Source of the DNA: Rickettsiales bacterium UBA1997 | GTDB lineage: Bacteria; Pseudomonadota; Alphaproteobacteria; Rickettsiales; UBA1997 | DNA: 6,562 nt | Direction: 5' to 3' | Assembly (NCBI GenBank): GCA_002335845.1 | Contig: DDCV01000092.1 | Span: 1 to 6,562 of the forward strand | Made by a program: the position numbers and the translations under genes | The notes under the pieces: generated by a model | What the model saw: the letters and a program-made list of their open reading frames with translations, nothing else | Databases searched by the model: none | Told to the model about the DNA's origin: nothing | Shown here: piece by piece, positions 1-6,382 of the stretch | Layout: every line of letters begins with the position of its first letter | How positions within the stretch are numbered: position 1 is the first letter of the stretch

Positions 1-189
1 CGGGGTTTTGGACACTCCCATTTGGATTATATATCAAAGATCATCGCTAACTATCTTCTAACAAAAATTAATGTCTCACTTAAGAATAAAACTTGGAATC
101 ACAGAGATTTACCTAAAAAATTGTGTCTACACTTAATTAAGTTGCCTTACTTTTTGGCGATAGAGTTTCTTAAAAATACAAAAAACTAA
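1..189 (+). CDS. C-terminal fragment of an unidentified protein (5' end outside window)
   Basis: Frame 1 is open from the first base to a TAA at 187-189, giving 62 residues with no start inside the window. The fragment begins RGFGHSHLDYISKII and ends with a Leu/Ile/Phe-rich, Lys-rich tail (FLAIEFLKNTKN). At this AT content the chance of 62 random codons without a stop is roughly one percent per frame, and the stop codon lies inside the left arm of a hairpin, so I take it as the end of a real gene converging on the ankyrin gene. I do not recognise the family. The His-containing GFGHSHLDY stretch and the amphipathic C-terminal end could suit a sugar- or lipid-modifying enzyme, but this is a guess and no function is assigned. 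A decayed gene remnant is also possible. Confidence 0.55.
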   Translation, partial: RGFGHSHLDYISKIIANYLLTKINVSLKNKTWNHRDLPKKLCLHLIKLPYFLAIEFLKNTKN

Positions 190-215
190 AAAATTTATGT
201 GAAATTTTAGTTTTT
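181..215 (-). terminator. Hairpin between convergent genes, probable terminator of the ankyrin gene
   Basis: AAAAACTAAAA (181-191) and TTTTAGTTTTT (205-215) form a perfect 11-bp stem. Three more A-T pairs (194-196 with 202-204) extend it inward past a 2-base bulge, leaving loop ATGTG. Read on the minus strand, the 3' arm runs into T-rich sequence (TTTTTTGTATTTTT), which suits a factor-independent terminator about 35 bases beyond the ankyrin stop codon. In the plus direction the stem overlaps the stop of the upstream gene and only five T residues end the arm, so bidirectional use is possible but weaker. The stem has almost no GC, so its strength is uncertain. Confidence 0.5.
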
Positions 216-249
216 AAAAATGGTTTGCACAGTTAAGTTGAAAGTCTCA

Positions 250-1914
250 TTATCGTGATTGATCTGAACGTGAACTAGATTTAATTTCTTGCGCGGATGT
301 GACTTTAAATTCCGTTGCGGGAAAATATGATGAAATTGCTGATATATTAATCCCAACACCTCTTCGTGACGCATCTTCAGCTTTGACATTGCTTGGTTTT
401 TTACTAGATGCAGATTCTTTTTTTTCTTTATCATCTACAATTTGCATAGTTTTTACAGGATTTGTATCCATAACTTCACAAGCTATTTGTCCTGAATTAT
501 TTCTAATATTTGGATTAGCACCGCGATCATTTGATTTAGGAGTAGCATTTTCTATGCCATAAGACCCTTCTTTTCTTGCGCCTGCATCAATCACATTTGA
601 CTCTCCTTGTGCCGCAGCTTTAAATTCCTTATCTAATTGACTACTCTTGACGACAGGAGCTTCTTTTTCTTTAACATCTATGATTTTCTTTTCGATTGAA
701 GTTGATGTGGTTTTTATAGGATTTGTATCGACAACTTCACAAGCTATTTGTCCTGAATTATTTCTAATATTTGGATTAGCGCCGCGACTAATTAATGTAG
801 AAAATATTTCTATATTGCCATTTTTTGCTGCAATATGAAGTGGAGTCTCGCCATTTCTGGTTTGATCAAGGCTGCCAGGAATTTCTTGTAGCAACCTGTT
901 AACTATTTGGATATTGCCAATTTCACAATATTTACACAACATTGTAAATAGATCCTCAAATGATGACTGTTTGATTTTCAGCTCTAGCTCTTCTTTCTCA
1001 TTTAATTCTATATTTTTAGGTAATTTTTTTGAGAATTTATTGTCATTGGAATATTTTTCTTGCGAAGACTCTTTTGCTTGATCAATATGAGCATCAATAT
1101 TGCCACCATTATCATCTTGATTAACCCCTTGTGACCTTTGCTGTGTAAAAGAAATAGGGTTATTATCACCATTATTAATTTTGCCATTGCGTCCACCTTC
1201 TTGATATTGCTGCTGATGTAACTCAATAGCTTTTTGCACTTCTTGAGATCTCGCCATTTCTCTTACCCTATCTTCTTCTTGCCTCTCTTTATCTACATTA
1301 TTTGGCTGCAATGAGTTTTTTGCAGCTACTCTATTGCTACTTTTATCTGGCGTAATTTGCGCACTATTGTCAGCTTCTCTTTCAGGTCTTAATATTGTCT
1401 TAGAAGCTTCGCTACTATTTTCATTCAAGTAATCATGGGATTTATTACCTTCAAGATCTTTGATATCTTTTAGCTCCTTATCTTTATTTAAGAATACTTT
1501 AATAATTTGACTATTGTCTTTTTGAGCGGCTATATGAAGTGCAGTTTGGCCCAATCTATCTTGAACTAGTAAGGCAGATTTAGATTCGGGATGTTTGTTT
1601 AGAATATTAATAGATTCGATTTTATTGTTTTTTGCTGCATAATGAAATGCGGTTTGACCATTGCTATCAATCGCTTTTATATCAACATTTTTTTCATTGA
1701 TTAGTATTTTTATAACATCGCTTTGTCCTTTAGCAGCAGCGACATGTAGAGGCGTAGACCCTTTGCTTGATAATGAATTTAATGCTGCTGGACCTAATTT
1801 TCTAATAATGGATTTTGCTACATCCATACGCCCATTTTCGAGGGCATCTATTAATTCTTCAAGCTTATTTTTCTTACTATCTTGAAACCCATCTCCTGAG
1901 ATACTCTCTGACAT
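250..1914 (-). CDS. Ankyrin-repeat protein with two repeat clusters, effector-like
   Basis: This is a 554-residue protein starting at ATG 1914-1912 and ending with TAA. A helical cap (about 14-48) leads into three ankyrin repeats: GSTPLHVAA at 52, NGQTAFHYAA at 85 and LGQTALHIAA at 121. Residues about 165-318 are a polar, probably disordered linker rich in Gln, Asn, Asp, Glu and Lys, with a charged helical stretch near 207-240. A second cluster follows: a degenerate repeat at 319-353 and a canonical one (NGETPLHIAA) at 354-386. RGANPNIRNNSGQIACEV occurs at 377-394 and again at 464-481, the second time without the helices of a full repeat. There is no signal peptide or membrane segment. Ankyrin repeats bind other proteins. 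In intracellular bacteria such proteins are often secreted into the host, sometimes by type IV secretion, and the polar, partly basic tail is compatible with that but proves nothing. It lies 207 bases beyond fadE and has its own promoter candidate. No clear Shine-Dalgarno precedes the start. Confidence 0.85.
   Translation of the reverse strand: MSESISGDGFQDSKKNKLEELIDALENGRMDVAKSIIRKLGPAALNSLSSKGSTPLHVAAAKGQSDVIKILINEKNVDIKAIDSNGQTAFHYAAKNNKIESINILNKHPESKSALLVQDRLGQTALHIAAQKDNSQIIKVFLNKDKELKDIKDLEGNKSHDYLNENSSEASKTILRPEREADNSAQITPDKSSNRVAAKNSLQPNNVDKERQEEDRVREMARSQEVQKAIELHQQQYQEGGRNGKINNGDNNPISFTQQRSQGVNQDDNGGNIDAHIDQAKESSQEKYSNDNKFSKKLPKNIELNEKEELELKIKQSSFEDLFTMLCKYCEIGNIQIVNRLLQEIPGSLDQTRNGETPLHIAAKNGNIEIFSTLISRGANPNIRNNSGQIACEVVDTNPIKTTSTSIEKKIIDVKEKEAPVVKSSQLDKEFKAAAQGESNVIDAGARKEGSYGIENATPKSNDRGANPNIRNNSGQIACEVMDTNPVKTMQIVDDKEKKESASSKKPSNVKAEDASRRGVGINISAISSYFPATEFKVTSAQEIKSSSRSDQSR
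413..526. repeat. Direct repeat copy A inside the ankyrin gene
   Basis: This is the partner of the copy at 659-787. The core 449-526 matches 710-787 at a constant offset of 261 bases (87 codons), with four mismatches in 78 positions and an unbroken 48-base identity at 472-519. The similarity continues toward lower coordinates: 421-437 (TTTTTCTTTATCATCTA) resembles 664-680 after an 18-base, six-codon indel, and a further 3-base indel lies in the T-run. All indels keep the reading frame, which points to selection for an intact protein. The copy encodes residues from about 464 to 500 of the ankyrin protein. Confidence 0.85.
659..787. repeat. Direct repeat copy B inside the ankyrin gene
   Basis: This copy encodes the end of the canonical fifth ankyrin repeat and the stretch after it (RGANPNIRNNSGQIACEV followed by VDTNPIKT, then a KEK-containing segment). 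It is probably the parental copy, because here the segment continues an intact ankyrin repeat, whereas copy A at 413-526 is an orphan half-repeat. Of the four mismatches in the 78-base core, the coding changes visible in the protein are conservative (Val to Met and Ile to Val). Confidence 0.85.
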
Positions 1915-2121
1915 AAAAACATAATTTTAACATAAAATAACTATGTAAACACTGTATCATATATTTCTTATCAGTTCAATCTATTAATTAAATTTTAAGT
2001 TTTTTATAAAAAGTGAGTCAAATTTATCTCTATATTTTCTTATACCAATTCCCACTTACATTTCCATATAGCCAGCAATCTCAAAATAAAAGCAGAAAAA
2101 ATGGAATACAAAGCTAATAAA
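1915..2121. other. Spacer between fadE and the ankyrin gene
   Basis: These 207 bases contain no convincing gene. They hold the ankyrin promoter candidate (1992-2021) and its leader. No good terminator is visible after fadE: the only sizeable inverted pair is TTCCAT (2062-2067) with ATGGAA (2101-2106), a 6-bp stem with a 33-base loop and no T-tail. Transcripts of the upstream operon may therefore read through into the ankyrin gene. Confidence 0.6.
1992..2021 (-). promoter_or_regulatory. Sigma-70-like promoter for the ankyrin gene
   Basis: On the minus strand, TTGACT (2021-2016) is followed after 18 bases by TAAAAT (1997-1992). Each box matches the sigma-70 consensus at five of six positions. 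Transcription would start near 1985, giving a leader of about 70 bases before the ATG at 1914. The match is good, but AT-rich DNA produces -10-like words often. A second -10-like word, TATGAT (1961-1956), lies closer to the gene but has no matching -35 box at the usual distance. Confidence 0.5.
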
Positions 2122-4578
2122 TTACAACTTAGTGCTATATTCATCTAGGCTATATTCATCAACACTTACGGCTTCGAAAATAGCTTTATTGCAATCATTG
2201 ATAGCCTTAAACTCCTGAGCTGTAATTATTTTATGCTTTTTTGCTTCCACTATTAGATCCTCAACTCTTTTGCGCTCTAAAATTCCTTTTTTAATGGCAA
2301 TCTTTATTTTTTTGTAAATCGGCTGCGATTTTTCTAATAGCTTCATGGCATATTCTAGCTTGCTTACAATTTCCTTTTTGTCACTTCCGATATAAATACC
2401 ATCGGTTAATCTATTGCGCAGCGATCCATCTTTGACGATGTTCTTAACAACATTATGTCCCAAATTATCATTGGCTGGGCAAGTAAAAGCATTAAATCTT
2501 GACCAATGCATAAAAGGAAAAAGTAATATCTTGCCAAAGATGCCAAATAGATTTTGATAAAGACCATCAATAGCAATTTGAGCCTTAGTTAACTGCTCTT
2601 TAACAGCATGTTCTACCAAATATTCTTCATCTTTTGGCGCATCATTATCTTGAAATTTTTTAAGAGTACATGTGGCAATGTACATAGCTGATAAAACATC
2701 GCCAAAACGACCATTTATTTTTTCTTTGCGTTTTAAATTGCCACCAAATTTAGCTAAGGCAATATCAGCTAAAAAGGCGAAAGTAGCGGAGCACCAAGAT
2801 AATTTTCTTTGATATTTAGAAACCAAGTCACAACCTGTTGGTTTAGCTAAATATCCACGAGTAATTGATAATAATATTGAGCGCACTAAATTCCTAAATA
2901 AATGCCCAATATGACCAAAAAATGCACAATCAAATTGTCTTAGATCTTTATTTTCTAAAGCTTCAATTTCTTTATAAACATAGGGATGACACATTATGGC
3001 GCCTTGACCAAAATGTATTAGACTGCGAGTAATAATATTCGCGCCCTCAACAGTTATAGAAATTGGTGTTGAAAAATATGCATTAGCTAAAATATTATTT
3101 GGTCCACGTATAATTCCCTTACCACCCACTATATCCATACCGTCATTGATATTTTGACGAAAAATCTCAGTAGCATGATATTTAGCAATGGCACTAACAA
3201 CTGCCGGTTTAGCCCCCATATCAACCGATGCAGCAGTGAAGCTACGCATCGCATCTAAGGCGTAGGTGCGAGAAAATATCCTTGCCAAGACCTCTTCTAT
3301 ACCTTCAAATTTGGCGATGGAGGTGCCAAATTGTTGACGAATTGATGAATATGAGCTAGTAACGCGTGAAATTAGCTTTGAGCCACCACTAGAAGTTGAT
3401 GGCAATGAAATGCCGCGACCTGCTGCCAAACATTCCATAAGCATTTTCCAACCTTTACCCAGCCCATCTTTACCACCAATGATAGCATCTAGTCCAACTA
3501 TAACATTTTCACCATCAAGAGGAGAATTTACAAAAGGCGTGGCTAGGGGATCATGGCGGCGACCTTGCTTTACGCCCTTAGTTTTGTGAGGCACTAAGGC
3601 GCAAGTTATGCCAACCTCTTCCTTATCAAAAATTAATCTATCAGGATCACGCAGCTGAAATGCGAGGCCGATTAAGGTAGCATAAGCACCAAGGGTAATA
3701 TATCTCTTGCTCCAATTAAGACGAATTTTAATAGAGCCATCTTTATCTTTAAATAAAACACCATTTGATTGAATTGAGGTGGCATCAGACCCAGCTAATG
3801 TTTCAGTTAAAGCAAAGCATGGTAATTCTCTTCCATCCGCTAATCTTGGCAGATAATATTCTTGCTGCTCCTTGGTTCCATAATGCATTAAAAGTTCAGC
3901 AGGCCCTAGTGAATTCGGCACCATAGCTGTAATTGCTAAAGGCACAGATCTTGAGGAAAGCTTTTCAATGACGCAAGAATGGCCATAGGCACTGAAGCCA
4001 AGCCCCCCATATTTTTTAGGGATTATCATGCCAAAAAACTTTTTTTGACGCAAAAAGCTCCATACATCCTTAGGAAGATCTCTTTGCTTTTGCACATCAT
4101 AATCATTGCATATCTTGCAAAGGTCTTCGACCTCTTTATTTAAAAACTTTTTTTCATCACTTCTAAGTTTGGGATATTTTTGTGAGAAGATCCATTTAAA
4201 ATCAGGCTTGCCTGAAAATAATTGACCATCAACCCATATCGATCCCGAAGTTAGGGCAATTTTCTCAGTTTCAGAAATTTTAGGTAAAAGACCGGCCTTG
4301 TTAATTAATAGTATAATTGGCAAGGTTATTATGTTACGACGCAGTAAGGGAATTGTTAGAAGTAAAGAGCCTATTAAATACATAGACCAAAAAATAGGGC
4401 TGAAATTGCATTGAGATAGGTAAATAGCGATTATAGATAGATGTAAAAAAACAGGTAATTTTTTATAAGTAAAAAATATCAAGGATAATATTGTTATAGC
4501 CCCGAGATATGGAATGTAGCTAATGAAATGAATTAGCGAATACGCGAAAGAGTAGAAATTAAGATATAGATCAGTCAT
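2122..4578 (-). CDS. fadE: FadE-type long acyl-CoA dehydrogenase, membrane-associated
   Basis: FadE performs the first step of fatty-acid beta-oxidation, FAD-dependent oxidation of acyl-CoA to trans-2-enoyl-CoA. The 818-residue length matches the long FadE family (E. coli FadE is about 814). Residues about 22-80 hold two or three hydrophobic segments, suggesting anchoring to the inner membrane. The family blocks follow in order: GKPDFKWIF (123-131), FFGMIIPKKYGGLGFSAY (181-198), PNSLGPAELLMHYGT (221-235), CFALTETLAGSDA (254-266), KRYITL (291-296), GITCALVP (323-330), RQQFG (414-418) and EGIEEVLARI (425-434). Glu511 in ITVEGANIITRS sits where acyl-CoA dehydrogenases carry the catalytic base. 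The rest (about 530-818) corresponds to the C-terminal domain specific to FadE (DUF1974). The ATG is 7 bases after the glyQ stop with no Shine-Dalgarno, so translational coupling is likely. All the motifs named are intact, so it is probably active. The electron acceptor and the rest of the beta-oxidation pathway are not in this window. Confidence 0.93.
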   Translation of the reverse strand: MTDLYLNFYSFAYSLIHFISYIPYLGAITILSLIFFTYKKLPVFLHLSIIAIYLSQCNFSPIFWSMYLIGSLLLTIPLLRRNIITLPIILLINKAGLLPKISETEKIALTSGSIWVDGQLFSGKPDFKWIFSQKYPKLRSDEKKFLNKEVEDLCKICNDYDVQKQRDLPKDVWSFLRQKKFFGMIIPKKYGGLGFSAYGHSCVIEKLSSRSVPLAITAMVPNSLGPAELLMHYGTKEQQEYYLPRLADGRELPCFALTETLAGSDATSIQSNGVLFKDKDGSIKIRLNWSKRYITLGAYATLIGLAFQLRDPDRLIFDKEEVGITCALVPHKTKGVKQGRRHDPLATPFVNSPLDGENVIVGLDAIIGGKDGLGKGWKMLMECLAAGRGISLPSTSSGGSKLISRVTSSYSSIRQQFGTSIAKFEGIEEVLARIFSRTYALDAMRSFTAASVDMGAKPAVVSAIAKYHATEIFRQNINDGMDIVGGKGIIRGPNNILANAYFSTPISITVEGANIITRSLIHFGQGAIMCHPYVYKEIEALENKDLRQFDCAFFGHIGHLFRNLVRSILLSITRGYLAKPTGCDLVSKYQRKLSWCSATFAFLADIALAKFGGNLKRKEKINGRFGDVLSAMYIATCTLKKFQDNDAPKDEEYLVEHAVKEQLTKAQIAIDGLYQNLFGIFGKILLFPFMHWSRFNAFTCPANDNLGHNVVKNIVKDGSLRNRLTDGIYIGSDKKEIVSKLEYAMKLLEKSQPIYKKIKIAIKKGILERKRVEDLIVEAKKHKIITAQEFKAINDCNKAIFEAVSVDEYSLDEYSTKL
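2134..2163. repeat. 15-base tandem duplication at the 3' end of fadE
   Basis: GCTATATTCATC occurs at 2134-2145 and again at 2149-2160, a 15-base period with 12 of 15 positions identical. It encodes the repeated DEYS in the C-terminal SVDEYSLDEYSTKL of FadE. The repeat is in frame and near the terminus, so it is unlikely to disturb the enzyme. It fits slippage or a small recent duplication. Confidence 0.7.
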
Positions 4579-4585
4579 ATTTAAG

Positions 4586-5461
4586 TTATTTTAAAGATTG
4601 TGAATTTTTTAGATTAATTTCGCAGGCTGATTTTACCAGTGATCTAATTTGATTAATATATAAAGCTCTTTCATTAACTGATATAACGCCACGAGCATCG
4701 AGCAAATTAAGAAGATGGCTAGCTTTTAAAGCCTGTTCATAGGCTGGAATTGCAAGATTTTTTTGACAAAGATTTTGTGATTGCTGCTTGCTCTCAATAA
4801 AATTGCGAAATAATATTTCGCTACTACTTTCTTCAAAAATAAAATGTGAATTCTCGATCTCACTTTGCTTAAAAATATCACCGTAGGTTATTTTATTAGA
4901 GTCAACGCCACCGTTCCAATTGATATCAAAAATTGAATCAATATTTTGAATATGCATCGCAATGCGCTCAAGTCCATAGGTAATTTCCCCAGGTATTATA
5001 TCGCAAGAAATTCCTCCAACTTGCTGCATGTAAGTAAATTGACTAATTTCCATGCCGTTAAACCAGATTTCCCAACCCATGCCAGCGGCTCCAACCGAAG
5101 GATTCTCCCAATCATCTTCAACAAATCTTATGTCATTTTTAGAAATATCTATGCCTATATTTTCAAGACTCTGCAAATAAAGATCCTTAATATTGCTTGG
5201 TGCCGGCTTAAGAAATGTTTGGAATTGATAATAAGAGCCTAGGCGATTTGGATTGAGACCGTACCTTGAATCAGTAGGACGGCGGCAAGGCTGAACATAG
5301 GCAATTTTGGTTGGCTTTTTGCCCAAGGCCTGCAAAACGGTTGCTGGGTGTAGAGTTCCAGCACCAACTTCAAGATCAATTGGCTGCAAAATAGCGCACC
5401 CTTGCTTTGACCAAAATTGTTGAAGACTAAAAATTATCTCTTGGAATGATAATGATTTCAT
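4586..5461 (-). CDS. glyQ: Glycyl-tRNA synthetase alpha subunit
   Basis: GlyQ is the class II catalytic subunit of the bacterial alpha2-beta2 glycyl-tRNA synthetase; it activates glycine with ATP and charges tRNA-Gly together with GlyS. The 291 residues are normal for the family. Near-invariant blocks are present: [24 protein letters not shown] (16-39), [14 protein letters not shown] (55-68), [12 protein letters not shown] (70-81), [12 protein letters not shown] (110-121), [22 protein letters not shown] (129-150) and the motif 3 region [12 protein letters not shown] (158-169). The C-terminal helical part contains [27 protein letters not shown] (239-265), also typical. The sequence begins at ATG 5461-5459, in line with the usual N-terminus, although the upstream bases show no Shine-Dalgarno. 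glyS, which commonly follows glyQ directly, is not here. fadE starts 7 bases downstream instead, so the beta subunit must be encoded elsewhere. Confidence 0.97.
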   Translation of the reverse strand: MKSLSFQEIIFSLQQFWSKQGCAILQPIDLEVGAGTLHPATVLQALGKKPTKIAYVQPCRRPTDSRYGLNPNRLGSYYQFQTFLKPAPSNIKDLYLQSLENIGIDISKNDIRFVEDDWENPSVGAAGMGWEIWFNGMEISQFTYMQQVGGISCDIIPGEITYGLERIAMHIQNIDSIFDINWNGGVDSNKITYGDIFKQSEIENSHFIFEESSSEILFRNFIESKQQSQNLCQKNLAIPAYEQALKASHLLNLLDARGVISVNERALYINQIRSLVKSACEINLKNSQSLK

Positions 5462-5498
5462 AAGGAATTAATGTAAATTCTGTTACCTAGTCTTATTT

Positions 5499-5834
5499 TT
5501 AAATGCTAAATGAACTCCCGCAGCCACAATTTGCTGTAGCATTTGGGTTACTAACTTTAAAATAGCTGGCTCCAAGCTCTTGAACATACTCCACTACTGA
5601 CCCTTGTAAAAAAGGTAACGATGTTTCGTCGGTAACAGCAAGTAAATCTTTATCTTCTAATAAATTTATATCGTCCTTGCTTATATCTTTATCAAGCTCA
5701 AAAATATATTGAAAACCACTACATCCGCCACCAGAAACTGAAATACGCAAAAATTTATCTTTATTTTGCTCTTTAGTTTTGACTGCTTTTATTTGCTCAA
5801 TTGCTGATTCACTGAATGATATTTTGCTAGCCAT
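5499..5834 (-). CDS. erpA: Iron-sulfur cluster insertion protein ErpA (A-type carrier)
   Basis: A-type carriers receive iron-sulfur clusters from the scaffold and deliver them to apo-enzymes in the cytoplasm. The 111-residue protein is normal in length and has the three conserved cysteines: Cys38 in SGGGCSGFQY, and Cys103 and Cys105 in ANCGCGSSFSI at the C-terminus. The GGGCSGFQY block, NPNA before the last cysteines and the terminal CGCGSSFSI favour ErpA over IscA or SufA. The start ATG (5834-5832) lies inside the end of hisE, overlapping it by 8 bases, so the two are probably translationally coupled. Only a weak purine stretch (AAAGAAAT) precedes the start. glyQ follows after 37 bases. ErpA is a common housekeeping gene in Rickettsiales-like genomes. 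The paralogue assignment rests on motif memory only. Confidence 0.93.
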   Translation of the reverse strand: MASKISFSESAIEQIKAVKTKEQNKDKFLRISVSGGGCSGFQYIFELDKDISKDDINLLEDKDLLAVTDETSLPFLQGSVVEYVQELGASYFKVSNPNATANCGCGSSFSI

Positions 5835-6180
5835 TTTTATTTCTTTTATTTAACTCCTCAATAAGCTCGTCAAAGGTGATATCTTGATTTATCATTAAAA
5901 CCAAGACATGATAAATAATATCAGATATCTCACCAACAAGATCTTTTCTATGCTGCAAATTATTAGTTTTTTGTTTATTAAATGCAGCAATTATAACTTC
6001 AATAGCTTCTTCACCAACCTTGCGATTAATTTTTTCTAAACCATCTTGATTGAGCTGAAAACTATAGGAAGATGAGTCTTTGCTCTCAATACGACTTTTA
6101 ATTTTATCGTATAGATCTTCAATATTTTTTAAATTGCTAAAATCTTTAAACTTACTGGAGTTCTTGAAATCACTAGACAT
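5827..6180 (-). CDS. hisE: Phosphoribosyl-ATP pyrophosphatase (HisE-like)
   Basis: HisE hydrolyses phosphoribosyl-ATP to phosphoribosyl-AMP and pyrophosphate, the second step of histidine biosynthesis, and belongs to the all-alpha MazG-like pyrophosphohydrolase fold. The 117-residue protein carries the family core: LEKINRKVGEEAIEVIIAA (48-66), with Glu57, Glu58 and Glu61 as the metal-binding EExxE motif, then LVGEISDIIYHVLVLM (81-96) with Glu84 and Asp87 as the ExxD motif, and FDELIEELNKRN (103-114). Residues 1-17 are a Ser/Lys/Phe-rich extension; no alternative ATG lies between the start and the core. A weak GAGA element precedes the ATG (6180-6178) by six bases. The gene overlaps erpA by 8 bases. 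No other histidine gene is in the window, so its substrate here could be phosphoribosyl-ATP or another nucleotide, as in related MazG-type housecleaning enzymes. Confidence 0.88.
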   Translation of the reverse strand: MSSDFKNSSKFKDFSNLKNIEDLYDKIKSRIESKDSSSYSFQLNQDGLEKINRKVGEEAIEVIIAAFNKQKTNNLQHRKDLVGEISDIIYHVLVLMINQDITFDELIEELNKRNKNG

Positions 6181-6251
6181 TTAATCTCACTAAATTAAGT
6201 ATTGGCCTGCAAAAATTGTGGCTTTTATTAATAATACAGCAATTGCGGTCT

Positions 6252-6310
6252 TTAAAATCTAATAAAGATTAGTTGGATTTTAACCTCAAAAAAAACATTT
6301 TGTTAAAATC
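6252..6310. repeat. Overlapping inverted repeats built on TTAAAATC
   Basis: TTAAAATC occurs at 6252-6259 and 6303-6310, and its reverse complement GATTTTAA at 6276-6283. The middle copy can pair with either outer one. The left pairing gives an 8-bp stem plus TAAT/ATTA inside (6260-6263 with 6268-6271). The right pairing gives a 9-bp stem (6276-6284 with 6302-6310) plus AAAA/TTTT inside (6288-6291 with 6298-6301), 13 pairs with a 3-base bulge. No T-run follows on either strand, so a terminator is unlikely. The right arm overlaps the ndk -35 candidate. A regulator-binding site or competing leader hairpins are possible. The words are AT-rich, so chance is not excluded. Confidence 0.4.
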
Positions 6311-6328
6311 GAAATTAAGGACTGTAAT
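6300..6328 (+). promoter_or_regulatory. Candidate ndk promoter
   Basis: TTGTTA (6300-6305, four of six consensus positions) is followed after 17 bases by TGTAAT (6323-6328, five of six). Transcription would begin near 6335 and leave a leader of about 48 bases. AATTGG (6326-6331) and CCAATT (6351-6356) form a short inverted repeat at the start of that leader. A perfect TATAAT at 6372-6377 is closer to the gene but lacks a -35 box and would place the transcript start on the ATG itself. Confidence 0.4.
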
Positions 6329-6382
6329 TGGTGCATCAAATAGATTAGTCCCAATTTAATCTTAATCAATATATAATTTATT

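Larger units (their letters stand above)
2122..6180 (-). other. Probable four-gene operon hisE-erpA-glyQ-fadE
   Basis: Four genes run in the same direction with an 8-base overlap (hisE/erpA), a 37-base gap (erpA/glyQ) and a 7-base gap (glyQ/fadE). No hairpin with a T-tail is visible in any junction. Cotranscription from the spacer at 6181-6382 is inferred. The products belong to nucleotide or histidine metabolism, iron-sulfur assembly, translation and lipid oxidation, so the grouping looks like genome packing rather than a pathway. Confidence 0.65.
6181..6382. promoter_or_regulatory. Divergent spacer between hisE and ndk
   Basis: These 202 bases separate two divergent genes and must serve both directions. 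They hold an ndk promoter candidate and a cluster of inverted repeats, annotated separately. On the hisE side the best -10-like word is TATTAT (6236-6231 on the minus strand), but no acceptable -35 box lies 16-18 bases from it, so I assign no hisE promoter. No small gene or RNA gene is evident. Confidence 0.55.

Noticed and set aside
1..25. Opening bases with GGACACTCCC resembling an insertion-sequence end
   Set aside because: No matching inverted end, target duplication or transposase is visible, and the bases read as codons of the open frame 1-189.
207..434. Minus-strand 75-codon open frame overlapping the ankyrin 3' end
   Set aside because: It is out of frame within the ankyrin gene and rich in Lys, Asn and His from AT-rich sequence. 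The ankyrin frame explains the DNA.
299..838. Two plus-strand open frames (299-562 and 647-838) sharing an almost identical internal stretch
   Set aside because: Both are antisense shadows of the ankyrin gene. Their similarity is the reverse reading of the internal duplication, not a gene family.
1997..2014. AAGTTTTTTATAAAAAGT as a terminator hairpin after fadE
   Set aside because: Only A-T pairs form: the GT on the right arm cannot pair with the AG on the left. The stretch is also the spacer of the ankyrin promoter candidate.
4946..5242. Plus-strand 98-codon open frame
   Set aside because: It is antisense to the strongly conserved core of glyQ and has no family features.
6372..6377. Perfect TATAAT as the ndk -10 box
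   Set aside because: There is no -35 match at 16-18 bases, and the implied start would be on the ATG. The upstream pair at 6300-6328 fits better, though a leaderless transcript is not excluded.
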